Shown one piece after another: positions 1 through 6,071 of a DNA stretch of 7,321 bases. The notes below the pieces were generated by a model. The model saw nothing but the letters and a program-made list of their open reading frames with translations. It was not told the DNA's origin and searched no databases. The position numbers and the translations under genes were made by a program. Numbering within the stretch: position 1 is the stretch's first letter; every line of letters starts with the position of its first letter. Source of the DNA: Myxococcales bacterium UBA5297 (GTDB lineage Bacteria; Myxococcota; Myxococcia; Myxococcales; UBA5297); NCBI GenBank assembly GCA_002408385.1, contig DHSB01000162.1, positions 1 through 7,321 of the forward strand, read 5' to 3'.

Positions 1-437
1 GTGCCGGCCATCGCCGCGCGCAGGGCGAGCTCGCCGGCCTGCGCGAGCTCCGAACCGCCCGCCGGCGCCGAGCGCGCCCCCGCGGCCGCCCGCGAGGTGA
101 AGACGAGCGTCGATTCGCCGTCGCGCGCGCGCATCGCCTCGAAGTCCGGCTCGTAGACGAGCACCGTCTCGCCGAGCGCGACCTGGTCGCCGGGGCGCAG
201 GGGCTCGGGTCGCTCCAGGCGCTCGCCGTTGAGCCAGGTGCCGTTGCGCGAGCCCAGATCGCGCACGCGGTGGCCGCCCTCCGCCTCCTCGATGGCGCAG
301 TGCTCGCGCGAGACCTTGTCGTCGAGGAGGTGGAGGTCCGCGTCGAGTGAGCGCCCGATGACGAGCCGCCGCTCGATCTCCCGAACGACGCCCCGGCGCG
401 GGCCGAAGAGCGAAACGAGCCTGGCCACGGGCAGCAT
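1..437 (-). CDS. FHA-domain protein, N-terminal part (cut by window edge)
   Basis: The minus strand from ATG at 437 reads 145 open codons to the left edge, so the C-terminus is missing. Residues about 5-97 form a full forkhead-associated (FHA) domain, a phosphothreonine-binding module. Visible hallmarks are G28-R29-S30, S43-R44-E45-H46, D60-L61-G62-S63-R64-N65-G66-T67 and N70-G71, then the closing GDQVALGETVLVYEP strand pair. A low-complexity Ala/Gly/Ser linker follows (about 115-130) and then the start of an Ala/Leu-rich helix. In Myxococcota-like genomes an N-terminal FHA domain with such a linker often precedes GAF, sigma-54 AAA+ and HTH domains, so an enhancer-binding regulator is a reasonable guess, but the effector domain lies outside the window. 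The start codon is one base past the stop of the ARPP-1 gene (TAG at 439-441), with an AAGGGG-like ribosome site inside that gene's last codons, which implies one operon and coupled translation. The FHA call is secure; the full architecture is not. Confidence 0.9.
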   Translation of the reverse strand, partial: MLPVARLVSLFGPRRGVVREIERRLVIGRSLDADLHLLDDKVSREHCAIEEAEGGHRVRDLGSRNGTWLNGERLERPEPLRPGDQVALGETVLVYEPDFEAMRARDGESTLVFTSRAAAGARSAPAGGSELAQAGELALRAAMAG

Positions 438-438
438 T

Positions 439-1395
439 CTACTTTTTCCCCTTCCCTGTCCCAAAGTAGGTCTCGTGCACCGCCGAACCCTTGTGCTTGA
501 AGACCTTGCGCCCGCCCTTCTCCGTGCCAGCCTCGCCGCTGCCCTTGACGAAGTCGTCGATGTCCTTGCGCTTGAGCGCCTTGGCCTTCTTGTCCTGCGC
601 GCGGGCCTGCTCGGCGCCCGGCTGGCGCTCGAGGGCGGTGAGCACGTACGAGGCGAGCAGCTTGCGCTCGAGCTTCGAGTAGAGCAGCGGGCTGCTGAAG
701 AGATCGACGACCTCGAGGTCGCCGTTGACGGCGACCGCCATCCCCGCGAGCCGCTCGTTGCGCGGGATCTGGCGCTGCAGCTCGTCGAGGTAGTGGCCGA
801 TGCGCTCGCGCACCTTCGCGTCCTGCAGCACGCGCCGATAGGTGCCGGTGGCGCTGCTCACGCCGGAGGCGCTCGATTTGCGCGCCACTTCGTCCCAGAC
901 CCCGCGCTGGTCGTCGAACAGCGCGAGGCGCCGCAGCTCCGGGTGGGCCATCGCCGCGCTCGCGTGGAAGGCGAGGTCGGCGCCGTTCCAGCGGCCCGCC
1001 TCGACGCAGCGGACGTCGACGAGCCGGCGCTGCCCGGGATCGACCACGGTGTCGGCGACCACCATCCGGTCCTGTTTGCCGCCGAGGACGACCTCGCCGC
1101 CGAGCAGGTAGAGCGGCCGCTTGTCCTGGTTGCCGACGGAAAGCTGGTTTACCTGGCCGCCGCGGTCGACCTCGGCGACCGAGACCCGCTTCGCGGTCTG
1201 GGCCTCCTCGAGGATGGTGAAGTCCTCGTAGGGCGGCGCCTGGCGCGTGAAGAGCGGGACGACCGCGAGGTTGTAGGCGAGCACCGGGGCGCCGGTGTCG
1301 AAGCTGCCGGTTTCGAAGGTGGCCTCGGAGTCCTGGGCCAGGGCGGGGGCGGTGATCAGCAGCGCGAGGAGCGCGATGAGACGGGACGAGTGCAT
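439..1395 (-). CDS. Secreted ARPP-1/DUF6569-family protein
   Basis: This is a 318-residue protein. Residues 1-20 form a clear Sec signal peptide (basic start, Leu/Ile/Ala core, APALA before Q21), so the product is exported. The body matches the ARPP-1 (DUF6569) family as I know it: a G99-G100-E101 turn, the signature GGKQDR at 105-110, and CVEAGRW at 130-136, then QRGVWDEV at 163-170 and MAVAVNGDLEVVDLF at 219-233. The C-terminal tail (about 264-318) is Lys-rich and ends in KHKGSAVHETYF plus GTGKGKK. ARPP-1 was named for association with ADP-ribosylglycohydrolase and rhodanese/phosphatase proteins; its biochemical activity is unknown to me and none is claimed. The conserved Q108/R110 and C130/E132/R135/W136 cluster would be the place to look for a binding site. 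The start is fixed by the strong ribosome site at 1404-1412 and the signal peptide. It leads a two-gene unit with the FHA protein. Confidence 0.85.
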   Translation of the reverse strand: MHSSRLIALLALLITAPALAQDSEATFETGSFDTGAPVLAYNLAVVPLFTRQAPPYEDFTILEEAQTAKRVSVAEVDRGGQVNQLSVGNQDKRPLYLLGGEVVLGGKQDRMVVADTVVDPGQRRLVDVRCVEAGRWNGADLAFHASAAMAHPELRRLALFDDQRGVWDEVARKSSASGVSSATGTYRRVLQDAKVRERIGHYLDELQRQIPRNERLAGMAVAVNGDLEVVDLFSSPLLYSKLERKLLASYVLTALERQPGAEQARAQDKKAKALKRKDIDDFVKGSGEAGTEKGGRKVFKHKGSAVHETYFGTGKGKK

Positions 1396-1403
1396 GTGGT
1401 TCG

Positions 1404-1412
1404 TCCTCCTTT
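1404..1412 (-). promoter_or_regulatory. Strong Shine-Dalgarno site of the ARPP-1 gene
   Basis: On the minus strand this reads AAAGGAGGA, with nine bases between GGAGG and the ATG at 1395. It fixes the start of the ARPP-1 gene at the beginning of the signal peptide. Confidence 0.8.
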
Positions 1413-1427
1413 CGGAAGACGGACCTG

Positions 1428-1444
1428 TGCAAGGCGGCGTGCCA
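1428..1444 (-). promoter_or_regulatory. Sigma-54-like -24/-12 element with non-canonical spacing
   Basis: The minus strand reads TGGCACG, five bases, then TTGCA. Both halves match the sigma-54 consensus, but GG and GC are separated by 11 bases where the consensus has 10. Placed as a promoter it would start transcription near 1417, about 22 bases before the ARPP-1 ATG and just ahead of its ribosome site, which is a sensible position. Changes of this spacing usually abolish sigma-54 promoters, so this may be chance or a decayed site. Confidence 0.25.
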
Positions 1445-2640
1445 GGACGGGTTCACTCGGGGCACCGAGGCGGCGTGACCGCTGACGGTGGCAAGCGGCT
1501 TGGCAGCGTGCAAAGGCGTGTTACGGCGCGCCCGCGACGGCGGGGCGACTGGAAGCCTCGAGCCAAAGGTTCTCGACGGCGACACCATCGCCGAGGTCGC
1601 CTTCGCGCGACCGCTCCAGAACCACAGAACGCTCCGCGGCCTGCGCTCTTGCGCAGTCGATATCGGCTGCGCGCTCGGCTTGCGCTTTGCCCCCGGGTCG
1701 CTTCTGCGACGCGGACCGGACAGGCGATCAATCGCTCCCAAGCGGATCCGGGCCTGCGGCGGGAGCCGCGCTCCGTGGCCCCGGTCATCTTCCGCCACCG
1801 GGCGTAGTCGAAGCCGTCGGGCTCGAAGTCGGCGCACCTCCCTAACCCGGCGGAGCCGGAACCAACGAGGGAGCCGGGGCTGCAGGCTCCAGGTCAAGCC
1901 TTCCGCAGCGCGCGGATGAGGAAATGAAGGTCGTCCCGGCGATCGCCTCTGCGGCCGCCTGCTTGAACCTCACTTCTTTACCAATCTGGCAAAGACTGAA
2001 CTGCGAAGGGACTACAGCTTCGCTTTCGGACGCTCATTCTTCCTCGGCGCCGACACAGACCGCGCCCGCCACCGCTCGAATCTGCCCGAGCACGTCAGGG
2101 AGCGGGACAAGAAGTGCCGGGATCCTGGGCGCGAGTACCTCGACCATCGGTGTCACGCCTGCGACCCCTGTCTGAGCCGTCCGGAGCGCTCCCGGTGCCC
2201 TATCGACCGCAATCGCCTCCTGTGCGACCGGCCTCGACAGGGGTTCGACCCCTTGCGGCGCCCCGGGGACCAATCCGTTCAGACCGTGGACCACCCGCAG
2301 CACGCAGAGGACGGATCCGGGCTGCGATCGGAGCAGTGCATGCAATGGCTCAACCGGCCATGGTCCTCGCCATGCCTGGCTTGCTCCAACCCACGGCCGC
2401 GTCGCTCCCTGCCCCACCCTTGCCGCTCTGCGGCGATTGCTTCACGCTCAGGCCGGCGCGGCTCTGGTCAACCTCCGTTCCCTGGCGCTCTTGCGGCAGC
2501 GCTCGCTGCTCCAACCTCGAACGCTCGCACTCCTGCCCGATACTGCGCCTTCCGCGGCGCTGCCCGGGCATGCCCATTGCGATACGGCGCAGGTCCGTGT
2601 TCAGCTATCGCGTGACAGGTCGCAGCCGCAGGGGGTCCAA

Positions 2641-3423
2641 ATGAAGAGCGAAGAGGAACGGCTGGTCGCCAAGGGTCGCAAGGTCTCGTCAGCCGCGCTC
2701 ATCGACCAGGTATCCCGTTCGTTTGCGCTCGCCGACGAGTATGCCCAGAGGCTGTTCGCGGCCGGCTACAGCGAGAGCAAGCGACAGGGGTTCGAGGCGT
2801 GCTTCGAGGAGATGAGCGCGTTGTCGGGCAAGCGGGCGGCTATCCACAGCACTGCGGAAAACGCTCGCAAGTTGGAGGCCGAGGCACGGCAGGCCGCGAG
2901 GTCCTTGCTCCGCCGGCTGCGACTCGCGGCGCCGCTGGCCCTTCGCGACGACGACGCGACCGGCTACACCGTCAAGTCCTTCACGCCGAAGCGGCCCCTG
3001 GGCCGGTCGACGACGCGGACTCTTGGCCACCTGGTCTCGCTCGCGCCGATGGTCAGCGACCTCGAAGAGGTCTTGCGACCGTACTTCCGTGGCGAGAGCC
3101 CTTCCGCGCTGCTCGAGTCGGTCACCACCGTGCTCACGCAGGCCGGCGCGAAGCAGGACTTCCGCCGCTCCAACGCCCCCAACGCCACGCGCGCCCTCAA
3201 CCTGACCAAGGGGCGGCTGCTCGAGCACATCGACGACCTGAACCGGATCGGCAGGCTCGCCTTCATCGACGACCGCCTGCTTGCCGGCAAGTTCGACATG
3301 CGCTGCATCAAGCGCGCACGCCGCCCGCGAAAGCCGCGTGCGTCCGCGAGCCCCCAGGGCCCCACCGAGGCTCTCGTCGTCGCGGCTCCGCCCGCGGAAC
3401 CAGGGCCGGTCGAAACGTCGTGA
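2641..3423 (+). CDS. Hypothetical basic, helical cytoplasmic protein
   Basis: This is a 260-residue protein with no signal peptide or membrane segment. I do not recognise the family. Residues 1-100 are rich in Ala, Glu, Arg and Leu and look helical, including an amphipathic stretch at about 70-95. A central part (about 105-150) contains the SFTPKRPLGRSTTRTLGHL stretch. Residues about 155-222 are again helical (LLEHIDDLNRIGRLAFIDDRLL). The C-terminus is a basic patch RARRPRKPR (225-233), followed by a Pro/Ala-rich disordered tail. The basic tail would suit nucleic-acid contact, but that is only an inference. The ATG at 2641 is preferred because AGGGGG lies five bases upstream at 2630-2635. The frame is open back to 2437, but the added residues look like non-coding translation. 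The stop lies inside a perfect 12-bp tandem duplication (3414-3437), which supplies a second in-frame TGA four codons on. It stands alone on its strand, about 260 bp before tdh. Confidence 0.7.
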   Translation: MKSEEERLVAKGRKVSSAALIDQVSRSFALADEYAQRLFAAGYSESKRQGFEACFEEMSALSGKRAAIHSTAENARKLEAEARQAARSLLRRLRLAAPLALRDDDATGYTVKSFTPKRPLGRSTTRTLGHLVSLAPMVSDLEEVLRPYFRGESPSALLESVTTVLTQAGAKQDFRRSNAPNATRALNLTKGRLLEHIDDLNRIGRLAFIDDRLLAGKFDMRCIKRARRPRKPRASASPQGPTEALVVAAPPAEPGPVETS

Positions 3424-3437
3424 CGAACGTCGTGACG
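3414..3437 (+). repeat. Perfect 12-bp tandem duplication over a stop codon
   Basis: AACGTCGTGACG occurs twice in direct succession (3414-3425 and 3426-3437). The first copy carries the TGA that ends the 260-residue protein, and the second supplies another TGA in the same frame. Because the unit is 12 bp, gain or loss of one copy would not change the protein. It looks like simple slippage. Confidence 0.8.
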
Positions 3438-3529
3438 GCAGCCCGGCGCGTGCGGACCGCGGCGGCCTGCGAATTCGCGGACGCCCCTCGGCTCCCAAAG
3501 GCTCCCGATGGTCGCCTTTGCGCGCAGGC

Positions 3530-3551
3530 TGACCGGGTTTCGCCCCGGTCA
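3530..3551 (+). terminator. Hairpin between the hypothetical gene and tdh
   Basis: TGACCGGG (3530-3537) pairs perfectly with CCCGGTCA (3544-3551) across a six-base TTTCGC loop. There is no T-run afterwards, so it is not a textbook intrinsic terminator. It lies 107 bases after the upstream stop and 132 bases before the tdh start, where it could end the first transcript or sit in a long tdh leader. Confidence 0.4.
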
Positions 3552-3670
3552 CTTGGACAGGGTGGAGCGGTCCGAAACGGCCCCGACTCGACCGCGACCC
3601 CATCCCACTCGCGGCCGATTTGGCTCTACAGTGCTCTTTCTTTCTGAGTGCCTGGCCCCCACTACGAAGC

Positions 3671-3677
3671 GAGGAGG
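3671..3677 (+). promoter_or_regulatory. Shine-Dalgarno site that decides the tdh start
   Basis: GAGGAGG ends six bases before the ATG at 3684. This picks the start that gives MKALVK, matching the usual N-terminus of the family, over an in-frame upstream start at 3648. Confidence 0.85.
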
Positions 3678-3683
3678 ATCTCG

Positions 3684-4715
3684 ATGAAGGCCTTGGTCAA
3701 GAGCAGGCGCGAGCCCGGACTGTGGATGGAGGACGTCCCGGTGCCGGAGATCGGTCCCAACGACGTGCTCATCCGCATCCACAAGTCCGCCATCTGCGGC
3801 ACCGACATGCACATCTGGAACTGGGACGCCTGGAGCCAGAAGACCATCCCGGTCCCGATGGTGGTCGGGCACGAGTACGTCGGGCGCATCGCGAAGGTCG
3901 GCCCCGAGGTCGAGGGCTACAAGGTTGGCGACCGGGTCTCGGGCGAGGGGCACATCGTGTGCGGCCACTGCCGGAACTGCAAAGCGGGCAAGCGCCACCT
4001 CTGTCCCAACACCCAGGGCGTCGGCGTCAACCGCCCCGGCTCCTTCGCCGAGTACCTGAGCCTGCCGGCGACCAACCTCTTCAAGGTCCCCGAAAGCATC
4101 TCCGACGATCTGGCCTCGATCTTCGATCCCTTCGGCAACGCGACCCACACCGCGCTCTCCTTCGACCTGGTGGGCGAGGACGTGCTGATCACCGGCGCCG
4201 GTCCCATCGGCGCGATGGCGGTCGCCATCTCCCAATTCGTCGGCGCCCGCCACGTGGTCATCACCGACGTCAACCCCTATCGGCTCGAGCTCGCTCGCAA
4301 GATGGGCGCGACCCGCGCGGTCGACGTGAGCCGCGAGAAGCTCTCGGAGGTGATGGCCGAGCTCGGGATGACCGAGGGCTTCGACGTCGGCATGGAGATG
4401 AGCGGCAGCGGCGCTGCCTTCAGGTCGATGCTCGAATCGATGGCCAACGGCGGCAGCATCGCGCTGCTCGGCTTGCTCGGCGACGACGTCGCCATCGACT
4501 GGAGCCGGTTGATCTTCAAGGGCCTGCGGCTCAAGGGCATCTACGGCCGGGAGATGTTCGAGACCTGGTACAAGATGGCCGCGATGATCCAGGGCGGGCT
4601 GAACATCGCCCCGGTCATCACCCACCGCTTCCCCATCGACGACTACCGCCAGGCCTTCGAGGTGATGGGCAGCGGCAAGTCCGGCAAGGTGCTCCTGGAC
4701 TGGGGCGTCGAGTAG
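3684..4715 (+). CDS. tdh: L-threonine 3-dehydrogenase
   Basis: This is a complete 343-residue zinc-dependent medium-chain dehydrogenase that oxidises L-threonine with NAD+ to 2-amino-3-ketobutyrate in the cytoplasm, the first step of threonine breakdown to glycine and acetyl-CoA. It follows the E. coli enzyme (341 residues) almost end to end. Catalytic-zinc residues C38, H63 and E64 are present, as are T40 and H43 of the proton relay and the four structural-zinc cysteines C93, C96, C99 and C107. H90 in GEGH corresponds to the histidine linked to threonine specificity in E. coli. The Rossmann fold starts at GAGPIG (171-176) and D195 after the next strand fits NAD+ rather than NADP+ use. The [15 protein letters not shown] block (285-299) is the family signature. 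No residue is missing. The usual partner kbl (2-amino-3-ketobutyrate CoA ligase) is not adjacent on either side. A hairpin at 4744-4768 follows the stop. Confidence 0.97.
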   Translation: MKALVKSRREPGLWMEDVPVPEIGPNDVLIRIHKSAICGTDMHIWNWDAWSQKTIPVPMVVGHEYVGRIAKVGPEVEGYKVGDRVSGEGHIVCGHCRNCKAGKRHLCPNTQGVGVNRPGSFAEYLSLPATNLFKVPESISDDLASIFDPFGNATHTALSFDLVGEDVLITGAGPIGAMAVAISQFVGARHVVITDVNPYRLELARKMGATRAVDVSREKLSEVMAELGMTEGFDVGMEMSGSGAAFRSMLESMANGGSIALLGLLGDDVAIDWSRLIFKGLRLKGIYGREMFETWYKMAAMIQGGLNIAPVITHRFPIDDYRQAFEVMGSGKSGKVLLDWGVE

Positions 4716-4743
4716 GTCGCGGCCTGTCGAGATTGAATCGGAC

Positions 4744-4768
4744 CCCCTCGCCAAAGATTGGCGAGGGG
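4744..4768. terminator. Hairpin after tdh, likely terminator
   Basis: CCCCTCGCCAA (4744-4754) pairs perfectly over 11 bp with TTGGCGAGGGG (4758-4768) around an AGA loop, 28 bases after the tdh stop. The stem is very stable but no T-run follows, as is common for terminator-like hairpins in GC-rich genomes. It may equally stop transcription arriving from the convergent sod gene. Confidence 0.6.
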
Positions 4769-4790
4769 CCGGAGATCGCCCGTACCCCGA

Positions 4791-4836
4791 GCGACCGGTC
4801 GCAGGCTGGTAGGGGTGCATGGCAATGCGCCCGGCC
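4791..4836. repeat. Palindromic interspersed repeat, copy 1
   Basis: The unit starts with the perfect palindrome GCGACCGGTCGC (4791-4802) and runs into a 38-bp element (4799-4836) shared with copy 2 at five mismatches, including an identical 20-bp core GCATGGCAATGCGCCCGGCC (4817-4836). The core folds into a hairpin: GGG 4812-4814 with CCC 4830-4832, a single bulged G, and TGCAT with ATGCG around a GGCA loop. It lies between two convergent genes and resembles the short extragenic palindromes (REP- or MITE-like) that occur in many copies per genome. Copy number elsewhere cannot be seen from here. Confidence 0.7.
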
Positions 4837-4866
4837 AGAAATCGAGCACAAGCTCGCCTCCGGGCA

Positions 4867-4916
4867 CGATCGAATCGATCGCAGATTGGCAGGGACGCAT
4901 GGCAATGCGCCCGGCC
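4867..4916. repeat. Palindromic interspersed repeat, copy 2
   Basis: This copy sits exactly 80 bp after copy 1. It is preceded by a different palindrome, CGATCGA-A-TCGATCG (4867-4881), and carries the 38-bp shared element at 4879-4916. Its hairpin keeps the same layout (GGG 4892-4894 with CCC 4910-4912, one bulged A, loop GGCA), and the T-G wobble of copy 1 is a C-G pair here. The core is kept while the flanks differ, as expected of an element whose structure matters or that moved recently. Confidence 0.7.
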
Positions 4917-5074
4917 GCGGCCCCGCTGGCCCGCCCCCCTCCCCTCCCTGACGGCCCGCATGCCGACTGTGCTCGTCGCGTGCTTGATTGCGCGGGCCTG
5001 GGAGGGGCGATCGCCCGTGCTGGCCTTCCACCTTCCGGCTCGATCGCGCTGCAAAACGTCTGGAGGCGGCCAGG

Positions 5075-5104
5075 GTTCCGCAGCGCTCGCGAGCGCTGCG
5101 GAAC
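5075..5104. terminator. Perfect 30-bp palindrome, bidirectional terminator
   Basis: GTTCCGCAGCGCTCG (5075-5089) is followed directly by its exact reverse complement (5090-5104). It begins 17 bases past the sod stop on the minus strand. The position between convergent genes fits a bidirectional terminator, although neither side has a T-run. A perfect 15-bp arm is longer than most bacterial terminator stems. Confidence 0.6.
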
Positions 5105-5121
5105 GAGCAGAAAGCCAGCCC

Positions 5122-5877
5122 CTACTTGCCGCCGCCTTTTGCCGCCGCCGGCAGGTTGGCGCGGGCGAATTCCCAGTCGACGACGCGCTCGACCCAGGCC
5201 TGCAGGTAGTCCTTCCGGCGGTTCTGGTAGTCCAGGTAGTAGGCGTGCTCCCAGACGTCGACGGTGAGCAGCGGCGTCGCCGCGCCGGTCAGCGGGGTCT
5301 CGGCGTTGGGGGTCTTGGTGACCTTCAGCTTGCCATCATCGAACACGAGCCAGGCCCAGCCGCTGCCGAACTGGCTCGCGCCTGCCTGGACGAGCTGCTT
5401 GCGCAGATCGTCGGTCGAGCCGAAGTCGCGCTGGACCAGCTCGAGCAGCGCACCGGTCGGCTCGCCCCCGCCCTTGGGCTTCATGCTGCGCCAGTAGAAC
5501 GAGTGGTTCCAGGCCTGGGCCGCGTTGTCGAACAGGTCAGCCGGGCCCTCGCCGCGCGCGGCGAGTCGCACGATCTCCTCGGGTGCCTTGGCGGCGAGCG
5601 GGGTCCCGGCGACGAGCGCGTTGGCGTTGTCGACGTAGGCCTTGTGATGCTTGCCGTGATGGAAGCCGAGGGTGCGGGAGCTGATCTGCGGCTCGAGGGC
5701 ATTGGCGGGATAGGGCAACGCGGGCAGCACGAACGGGCCAGCGGTGCTCACCGCATTCGCACTGGGGGCTCGAGTGCCGGAGGCAGCGGAGGTCTCACGT
5801 GTCAGGCTGGCGACGGCCACGGTCGCGGCGGCGCCGGCGAGAACGGTCCTACGGGTCAGACGAACGGGGTCGTCCAT
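5122..5877 (-). CDS. sodB: Tat-exported Fe-type superoxide dismutase
   Basis: This 251-residue protein converts superoxide to oxygen and hydrogen peroxide. Residues 48-245 follow the Fe/Mn-SOD fold. Metal ligands H73, H125, D207 and H211 are all present within the motifs FHHGKHH, AAQAWNHSFYW and DVWEHAYYLDY. Q121 next to the second ligand and A192 in NAETPL match the Fe-type pattern (Mn-types carry the glutamine at the second place), so iron or cambialistic use is likely. Residues 1-33 form a twin-arginine signal: T8-R9-R10-T11-V12-L13, then an Ala/Val core and a likely cut near TSA-AS (about 31). The enzyme is thus folded with its metal in the cytoplasm and sent across the inner membrane, while typical SodB is cytoplasmic and about 60 residues shorter. 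The start at 5877 is set by GGAGGAA at 5881-5887 and by the Tat motif; an in-frame upstream extension to 6054 is Arg/Pro-rich and rejected. It is convergent with tdh and divergent from the gene at 6072. The symbol reflects family type only. Confidence 0.95.
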   Translation of the reverse strand: MDDPVRLTRRTVLAGAAATVAVASLTRETSAASGTRAPSANAVSTAGPFVLPALPYPANALEPQISSRTLGFHHGKHHKAYVDNANALVAGTPLAAKAPEEIVRLAARGEGPADLFDNAAQAWNHSFYWRSMKPKGGGEPTGALLELVQRDFGSTDDLRKQLVQAGASQFGSGWAWLVFDDGKLKVTKTPNAETPLTGAATPLLTVDVWEHAYYLDYQNRRKDYLQAWVERVVDWEFARANLPAAAKGGGK

Positions 5878-5880
5878 GGG

Positions 5881-5887
5881 TTCCTCC
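5881..5887 (-). promoter_or_regulatory. Shine-Dalgarno site that decides the sod start
   Basis: The minus strand reads GGAGGAA, with five bases between GGAGG and the ATG at 5877. It places the start exactly at the Tat signal peptide. Confidence 0.8.
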
Positions 5888-6071
5888 GGGAACTCTCTCA
5901 GTCGGGGCAGCCGCAATCGATAGCGGCATCCAGCCCGGGCCGCCAGTCCATTCGCGCGCGGGCCTGCGCGGCGCCCCGCCGGCGGGCGGCGGCGAGGACA
6001 CGCTCCCTCGCGGGGTCGGGACGGCCGCGGCGGACGCGGTATCCTCGCTCGCATCGCCGAGGGTGCTCCCG

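Larger units (their letters stand above)
1396..2640. other. Gene-poor 1.2-kb stretch, possible decayed gene
   Basis: No frame here has a convincing combination of start, ribosome site and protein-like composition. Most open frames are Arg/Ser/Pro/Ala-rich in the way expected of non-coding GC-rich DNA. Two things stand out. First, the plus frame that ends at TGA 1917-1919 reopens and stays open to TGA 2613-2615 (about 231 codons) without an ATG or GTG in its first third. The part at about 1960-2170 looks more protein-like, with hydrophobic-plus-charged stretches such as EPHFFTNLAKTEL and a Cys/His cluster CHACDPC at 2151-2171. Second, a minus-strand segment around 1785-1835 reads ADFEPDGFDYARWRKMTG, also protein-like, inside a frame that then degenerates. 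I recognise neither. Base use at about 1965-2045 is visibly less GC-rich than its surroundings. Relics of one or more genes, or of an old insertion, would explain this. I found no terminal repeats, no tRNA and no known structured RNA. Confidence 0.45.
4716..5121. other. Palindrome-rich convergent intergenic region
   Basis: The 406 bases between the ends of tdh and sod hold no gene. Besides the tdh hairpin, the repeat pair and the sod palindrome, they contain a small CGAGC/GCTCG stem (4843-4856) between the repeat copies and a perfect GGGCGATCGCCC palindrome (5005-5016). Nothing convincing is visible at about 4917-5000, which is a C-rich stretch. Confidence 0.6.

Noticed and set aside
229..1485. 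Plus-strand 418-codon open frame opposite the FHA and ARPP-1 genes
   Set aside because: It is the antisense shadow of two recognisable minus-strand proteins in GC-rich DNA, and its product is low-complexity Arg/Leu/Val/Glu sequence without a family match.
1870..1890. GGAGCC/GGCTCC six-base stem
   Set aside because: Six pairs around a nine-base loop are expected often by chance at this GC content, and no gene end lies nearby.
1453..1919. Overlapping open frames on both strands (minus 1453-1788, plus 1488-1919)
   Set aside because: Both are short, Arg/Ser/Gly-rich, lack good ribosome sites and match no family; they are kept only as possible relics in the gene-poor stretch.
2236..2258. tRNA-like T-arm around GGGGTTCGACCCC
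   Set aside because: The arm pairs poorly when the loop is placed correctly, and no acceptor, D or anticodon arm could be fitted around it.
3619..3635. TTGGC...GTGCT as a sigma-54 promoter for tdh
   Set aside because: GG and GC are nine bases apart instead of ten and the -12 half matches weakly.
3549..5054. Minus-strand 501-codon open frame across tdh
   Set aside because: It lies opposite a fully conserved tdh gene and continues through the palindromic repeats; its composition (Asp/His/Ala/Val-rich) is that of a codon-shadow frame.
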